A DNA stretch of 9,063 nt from an uncultured Granulosicoccaceae bacterium (GTDB lineage: Bacteria; Pseudomonadota; Gammaproteobacteria; CALCKW01), in contig CALDHJ010000535.1 of assembly GCA_937941555.1 (NCBI GenBank), positions 1 through 9,063 of the forward strand, written 5' to 3'. The notes beneath the pieces were generated by a model. That model was not told where the DNA came from and did not search any database. It saw only the letters and a program-made list of their open reading frames with translations. Shown in pieces: positions 6,167-9,063 of this stretch. Each line of letters opens with the position of its first letter. Within the stretch, counting starts at the first letter, position 1. Position numbers and translations under genes: made by a program.

Positions 6167-6188
6167 TTTTGGTACAAAATTACCAAAA
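6167..6188. repeat. Palindrome upstream of rubredoxin reductase
   Basis: TTTTGGTA (6167-6174) and TACCAAAA (6181-6188) are perfect eight-base inverted arms around CAAAAT. It lies between the csp hairpin and the rubredoxin reductase gene, about 130 bases upstream of that gene's start. Neither strand gives a U-run after the stem, so it looks more like a protein-binding site than a terminator. I cannot name the regulator. Confidence 0.6.
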
Positions 6189-6317
6189 ATAGGACATTTC
6201 GGCCGACCGACTCGCCGAACACTCCACTGACTCCAACCCAAGCCTGACACACCCACCGTTGTGCGGTCGGGCGAGCTGTGGCACCGTTCGCTGCCCTATC
6301 CCCCGCTGGAGACGCAC

Positions 6318-7466
6318 GTGGGCGTGCTCATCATTGGAACTGGCTTGGCCGGGTACACCGTTGCCCGAGAAGTGCGCAAACACGATGACGCGATCGGCAT
6401 CACGCTGGTCACCGCAGACGACGGCCACAACTACTCGAAACCCATGCTCAGTAACGGCTTTGCGAAGGGCAAATCGGCTGACGGCTTGCGCCAGCAGTCT
6501 GCCGAGCAGATGGCCGAGGCGCTGGGCGTGACGGTCCGAACCCACACCCGCGTCACCGGCATCGACACCGCCGCGAAGCGCGTCCGGACCGATACCGACG
6601 CCCTCGACTACGACCAACTGGTGCTGGCGGTCGGGGCGAAACAACTTGTGCTGCCACTCGACGGAGACGCGGCGGACGACGTGATGCGGGTCAACACCCT
6701 CGGCGAGTACGCACACTTCCGCAATCAGATCGAGGGCGCCTCACGCGTCGCCATCATGGGCCCGGGTTTGATCGGCTGCGAATTCGCCAACGACCTCGCC
6801 AACGGCGGGTTCCAATGCGACGTTATCGGGCCGGACAACCACCCCCTCGAGCGATTGATGCCTGAACCGGCTGGTCGCGCCCTCCAAGGCGCTCTGGCAG
6901 CGCTGGGCGTGCAGTTCCACCTCGGCACCGTCGTCAACGCAGTCAACCAGGATGGCGAGGCCTACCGCGTTTCGCTCGCCAACGGCTCGGAGATTCTGGC
7001 CGACGCTGTTCTGTCTGCTGTCGGCCTGGTGCCAGACATTGAACTGGCGCGTGAGGCAGGGCTCGAGACCGCGCGCGGCATTCGCGTCAACCGCGAGCTC
7101 GCAACCAGTGCAGACGGGGTCTACGCCCTCGGCGATTGCGTGGAGATCGACGGCCTGGTCATGCCTTATGTGATGCCGATCATGCACGCCGCTCGGGCAC
7201 TCGGCGCCACCCTGACCGGCACACCGACCGCCGTCACCATGCCCGCCATGCCGGTCGCCGTGAAAACCCCGGCCCACCCGGTTGTGGTTGCGCCGCCAGC
7301 GCCGGGCGCCGAGGGCACGTGGCAGTGCGAAAGCCAGGAAGACGGCGGCGTGTTGGCTCGCCATGTTGCGGCCGACGGCTCGCTGCTCGGTGTTGCGCTA
7401 ACCGGCAGCATGGCGGTCAAACAGAAAATGGCGCTGCAGCGTGAACTGCCGCCGGTACTGAGCTGA
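6318..7466 (+). CDS. Rubredoxin-NAD(+) reductase
   Basis: A 382-residue FAD-dependent pyridine nucleotide-disulfide-type reductase, equal in length to P. aeruginosa RubR/RdxR (about 384). It passes electrons from NADH through FAD to rubredoxin, which supplies alkane hydroxylase (AlkB) or oxygen/ROS-reducing proteins. The first strand and FAD loop are 'VLIIGTGLAGYTVARE' (3-18), followed by 'YSKPMLSNGFAKGKSADGL' (39-57), nearly identical in style to the Pseudomonas protein. The NADH-binding loop is 'VAIMGPGLIGCEFANDL' (144-160) and the second FAD motif is 'GVYALGDC' (267-274). The C-terminal 'YVMPIMHAARALG', 'MPVAVKTPAHPVVVAPP' and 'ALTGSMAVKQKMALQRELP' are family-specific. The start is GTG at 6318, with GGAG six bases upstream; the frame opens at a GTG at 6261 that lacks a ribosome binding site and adds an unrelated 19 residues. 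No rubredoxin gene lies on either side here, and the next gene is convergent. Confidence 0.94.
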   Translation: MGVLIIGTGLAGYTVAREVRKHDDAIGITLVTADDGHNYSKPMLSNGFAKGKSADGLRQQSAEQMAEALGVTVRTHTRVTGIDTAAKRVRTDTDALDYDQLVLAVGAKQLVLPLDGDAADDVMRVNTLGEYAHFRNQIEGASRVAIMGPGLIGCEFANDLANGGFQCDVIGPDNHPLERLMPEPAGRALQGALAALGVQFHLGTVVNAVNQDGEAYRVSLANGSEILADAVLSAVGLVPDIELAREAGLETARGIRVNRELATSADGVYALGDCVEIDGLVMPYVMPIMHAARALGATLTGTPTAVTMPAMPVAVKTPAHPVVVAPPAPGAEGTWQCESQEDGGVLARHVAADGSLLGVALTGSMAVKQKMALQRELPPVLS

Positions 7467-7517
7467 AGCGCTCGCTCGCGGCCGAGTTCAGGCCAAATCC
7501 GACAACGGCTTGAATCG

Positions 7518-8372
7518 TCAGGCCGGACCGGTCGCCACGGGCCGTGAGTCGTCCAGCACCCACTGACTCAACGAGCCCACAAACAGGGCCGGCGGGGCCA
7601 GGCCTGCATGCACTGCCGCCAGGATGTTGTGACACGCCGTCACCCCCGACCCGCAGTAACAAACGGTCTCGGCTACGCCCATACCGAGCCCGGCGAAATC
7701 CTCGGCCAGCTGCGCAGCCGGTTTGAAGCGGCCGCTCGCATCGCAATTGTCGACGAACGGCCGCGACACCGCTGAGGGGATGTGTCCGGCCACGGGAGCA
7801 AAGGGCTCCTTCTCGCCGCGGTAACGCGCGCCGTCACGCGCATCGACCAGGCATGCCGCCCCGTCCGATGACAGACGCTCAACCGCCTCGATCGTGCGGG
7901 TTTCGAATACGCTCGGTCGACGCGTCATCGCACCGGCGTGCGGCAAATCGGGCACGCCGGACTGCAGCGGCAGACCGCTTTCACGCCACGCCGCAAGCCC
8001 GCCTTCGAGCAGCGCCACGCGCGCGTGGCCAGCCCACTGGAAGAGCCACCACAGCCGTGCGGCGATGGCGCCGTTGCCGTCGTCGTAGACCACCACCTGC
8101 GTGTCGTCGTCAACACCGTGTCGCCGCGCCCATGCCACGAAATCTTCCGATTCAGGCAACGGGTGCCGACCACCATCACCGGCCAGGGCCGACAGATCCC
8201 GGTCGAGATGGGCGTAAAAGGCACCCGGAATATGTGCCTCGTGGTAAGCCGCTTCGCCGGCACCGGCATCGGTCAGCACGAAACGGCAATCGAATACCCG
8301 CACGGTGGTCGGGTGTTCGAGCGCAGCCGAAAGATCGGCCGCGCCAACCAGGGTGTGCCAGGCGGTGCTCAC
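7518..8372 (-). CDS. sseA: 3-mercaptopyruvate sulfurtransferase (two-domain rhodanese, SseA-like)
   Basis: A 284-residue tandem rhodanese protein; E. coli SseA has 281. It moves sulfur from 3-mercaptopyruvate to thiols, thioredoxin or cyanide. The N-terminal rhodanese domain (about 5-135) has 'VFDCRFVL', 'EAHIPGAFYAHLDRDLS', 'GGRHPLP' and 'VVVYDDGNGAIAARLWWLFQWAGH'; it has Asp instead of the catalytic Cys, as expected for the inactive half. The C-terminal domain (about 155-284) holds 'LVDARDGARYRGEKEPFAPVAGHIPSA' (175-201) and the active loop 'CYCGSGVTACHNILA' (238-252) with catalytic C240. CGSGVT, rather than CRKGVT, is the signature of mercaptopyruvate over thiosulfate specificity. The start GTG at 8372 overlaps the TGA of the acyl-CoA ligase gene (GTGA), implying a shared transcript and coupling. 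The 51-base gap to the convergent rubredoxin reductase gene holds no clear terminator. Gene symbol by similarity. Confidence 0.92.
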   Translation of the reverse strand: MSTAWHTLVGAADLSAALEHPTTVRVFDCRFVLTDAGAGEAAYHEAHIPGAFYAHLDRDLSALAGDGGRHPLPESEDFVAWARRHGVDDDTQVVVYDDGNGAIAARLWWLFQWAGHARVALLEGGLAAWRESGLPLQSGVPDLPHAGAMTRRPSVFETRTIEAVERLSSDGAACLVDARDGARYRGEKEPFAPVAGHIPSAVSRPFVDNCDASGRFKPAAQLAEDFAGLGMGVAETVCYCGSGVTACHNILAAVHAGLAPPALFVGSLSQWVLDDSRPVATGPA

Positions 8373-9063
8373 GCGCTGTCTCGCGCCTCGCCGAAGGTGT
8401 CACGCAGCTCACGCCGCAAGATCTTGCCGACGTTGGTCTTGGGCAACTCATCGACGAACTCGATGAAGTCGGGCGACTTGTAACCGGTCAATCGCTCGCG
8501 GCAGTAGGCTTTTAGCGCATCCACCGTCAGCGAGTCGTTCTGGCGCACGGCAACCAGCTTGACCGCCTCGCCTGAACGTTCGTCCGGCACCCCGATCACA
8601 CCCACTTCAAGCACGTCCGGGTGACTGACCGCCACCTCTTCGACCTCGTTCGGGTAGACGTTGAAGCCCGACACCAGAATCATGTCCTTGAGGCGATCGA
8701 CGATATAGCAGAATCCCTGCTCGTCCATCCTTGCAATATCGCCCGTGCGCAACCAGCCATCACCATCGAGCACCTTCGCGGTCTCATCGGGGCGTCGCCA
8801 GTAGCCGGCCATGACCTGCGGACCGCGGATACACAACTCACCCACTTCCCCAACCGGCAGCATGTCGCCCTCTTCATTGCGAATGCACACTTCAGTCGAT
8901 GAGATCGGCAGGCCGATCGACCCGTTGAATTCGGTCTGGGTGATCGGGTTGATGGTGGCGGCGGGGGAGGTCTCGGTCAGGCCATAGGCTTCGATCAACG
9001 GCTTGCCCGTGACCTCGGCCCAATGCTCGGCCACCGCGCGCTGTACCGCCATGCCGCCACCGA
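8369..9063 (-). CDS. fadD: Long-chain-fatty-acid-CoA ligase, C-terminal part (N-terminus off the right edge)
   Basis: 230 codons read in from the right edge with no start, so roughly the N-terminal 60% of a typical 550-570-residue FadD is missing. The enzyme activates fatty acids to acyl-CoA through an acyl-adenylate. Visible adenylate-forming signatures are 'GGGMAVQRAVAEHW' at the very edge, 'IEAYGLTETSPAATINP' (core YGLTETSP), 'GELCIRGPQVMAGYWRRPDET', the FACS motif 'GWLRTGDIARMDEQGFCYIVDRLKDMILVSGFNVYP' region, and near the end 'PKTNVGKILRREL' with the catalytic lysine of the swinging C-domain. 'GYGLTE' and 'LGGGMAVQ' styling point to FadD itself rather than a short-chain or plant-type ligase, but the chain-length specificity lies partly in the missing region. 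The TGA overlaps the GTG of the sulfurtransferase gene. The ATG at 9052 is internal, not the start. Confidence 0.93.
   Translation of the reverse strand, partial: GGGMAVQRAVAEHWAEVTGKPLIEAYGLTETSPAATINPITQTEFNGSIGLPISSTEVCIRNEEGDMLPVGEVGELCIRGPQVMAGYWRRPDETAKVLDGDGWLRTGDIARMDEQGFCYIVDRLKDMILVSGFNVYPNEVEEVAVSHPDVLEVGVIGVPDERSGEAVKLVAVRQNDSLTVDALKAYCRERLTGYKSPDFIEFVDELPKTNVGKILRRELRDTFGEARDSA

Noticed and set aside
6261..6317. Earlier start of rubredoxin reductase at a GTG at 6261
   Set aside because: No ribosome binding site and 19 residues with no match to the family; GTG at 6318 has GGAG six bases upstream.
7853..8515. Plus-strand open frame of 220 codons across the sulfurtransferase and ligase genes
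   Set aside because: Arg/Pro-rich antisense shadow spanning two confidently identified minus-strand genes.
1..9063. CRISPR arrays, tRNA or rRNA genes, insertion sequences, toxin-antitoxin or defence cassettes
   Set aside because: I saw no regularly spaced repeats, transposase or integrase genes, terminal inverted repeats with target duplications, or RNA gene signatures; the genes are housekeeping and envelope functions.

Overview
The window reads as ordinary chromosomal DNA of a non-enteric gammaproteobacterium. The coding DNA is visibly GC-rich. The best-recognised proteins (AmgK, MurU, a Pseudomonas/Acinetobacter-type rubredoxin reductase, a YfaZ-family porin-like protein, a YjgR/HerA-like ATPase) form a combination typical of non-enteric gammaproteobacteria. 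I cannot place it to genus. There is no sign of phage, transposon, CRISPR, rRNA or tRNA, and no gene cluster that I would call a new system.

Layout. (1) 1-833, minus: the N-terminal part of a protein of the family with a large soluble domain ahead of an OmpA-like C-terminus; it runs off the left edge. (2) 1062-1679, minus: a TetR-family repressor. It is divergent from (3) 1840-3336, plus: a YjgR/DUF853 HerA-like ATPase. The 160-bp spacer holds a 16-bp imperfect palindrome that is a candidate TetR operator. (4) 3350-3943, minus: a YfaZ-family outer-membrane protein, convergent with the ATPase and divergent from (5) 4120-5100 and 5097-5753, plus: amgK and murU, which overlap by three bases (within a GTGA) and are probably translationally coupled. 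(6) 5754-5918: an AT-rich leader with a 22-bp palindrome over a likely promoter, then 5919-6128, plus: a 69-residue cold-shock protein followed by a strong GC hairpin. (7) 6318-7466, plus: rubredoxin-NAD(+) reductase with a GTG start, preceded by another clean palindrome. (8) 7518-8372, minus: a two-domain 3-mercaptopyruvate sulfurtransferase, overlapping and downstream of (9) 8369-9063, minus: the C-terminal part of a FadD-type fatty acyl-CoA ligase that runs off the right edge.

Functional links. AmgK and MurU together turn recycled MurNAc into UDP-MurNAc, a peptidoglycan salvage route absent from E. coli. The fadD/sseA pair shares one transcript by overlap, although no biochemical link is obvious. 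The rubredoxin reductase should feed electrons from NADH to a rubredoxin, for example for an alkane hydroxylase, but no rubredoxin gene lies in the window. The most interesting unexplained signals are the intergenic palindromes at 1717-1732, 5787-5808 and 6167-6188.
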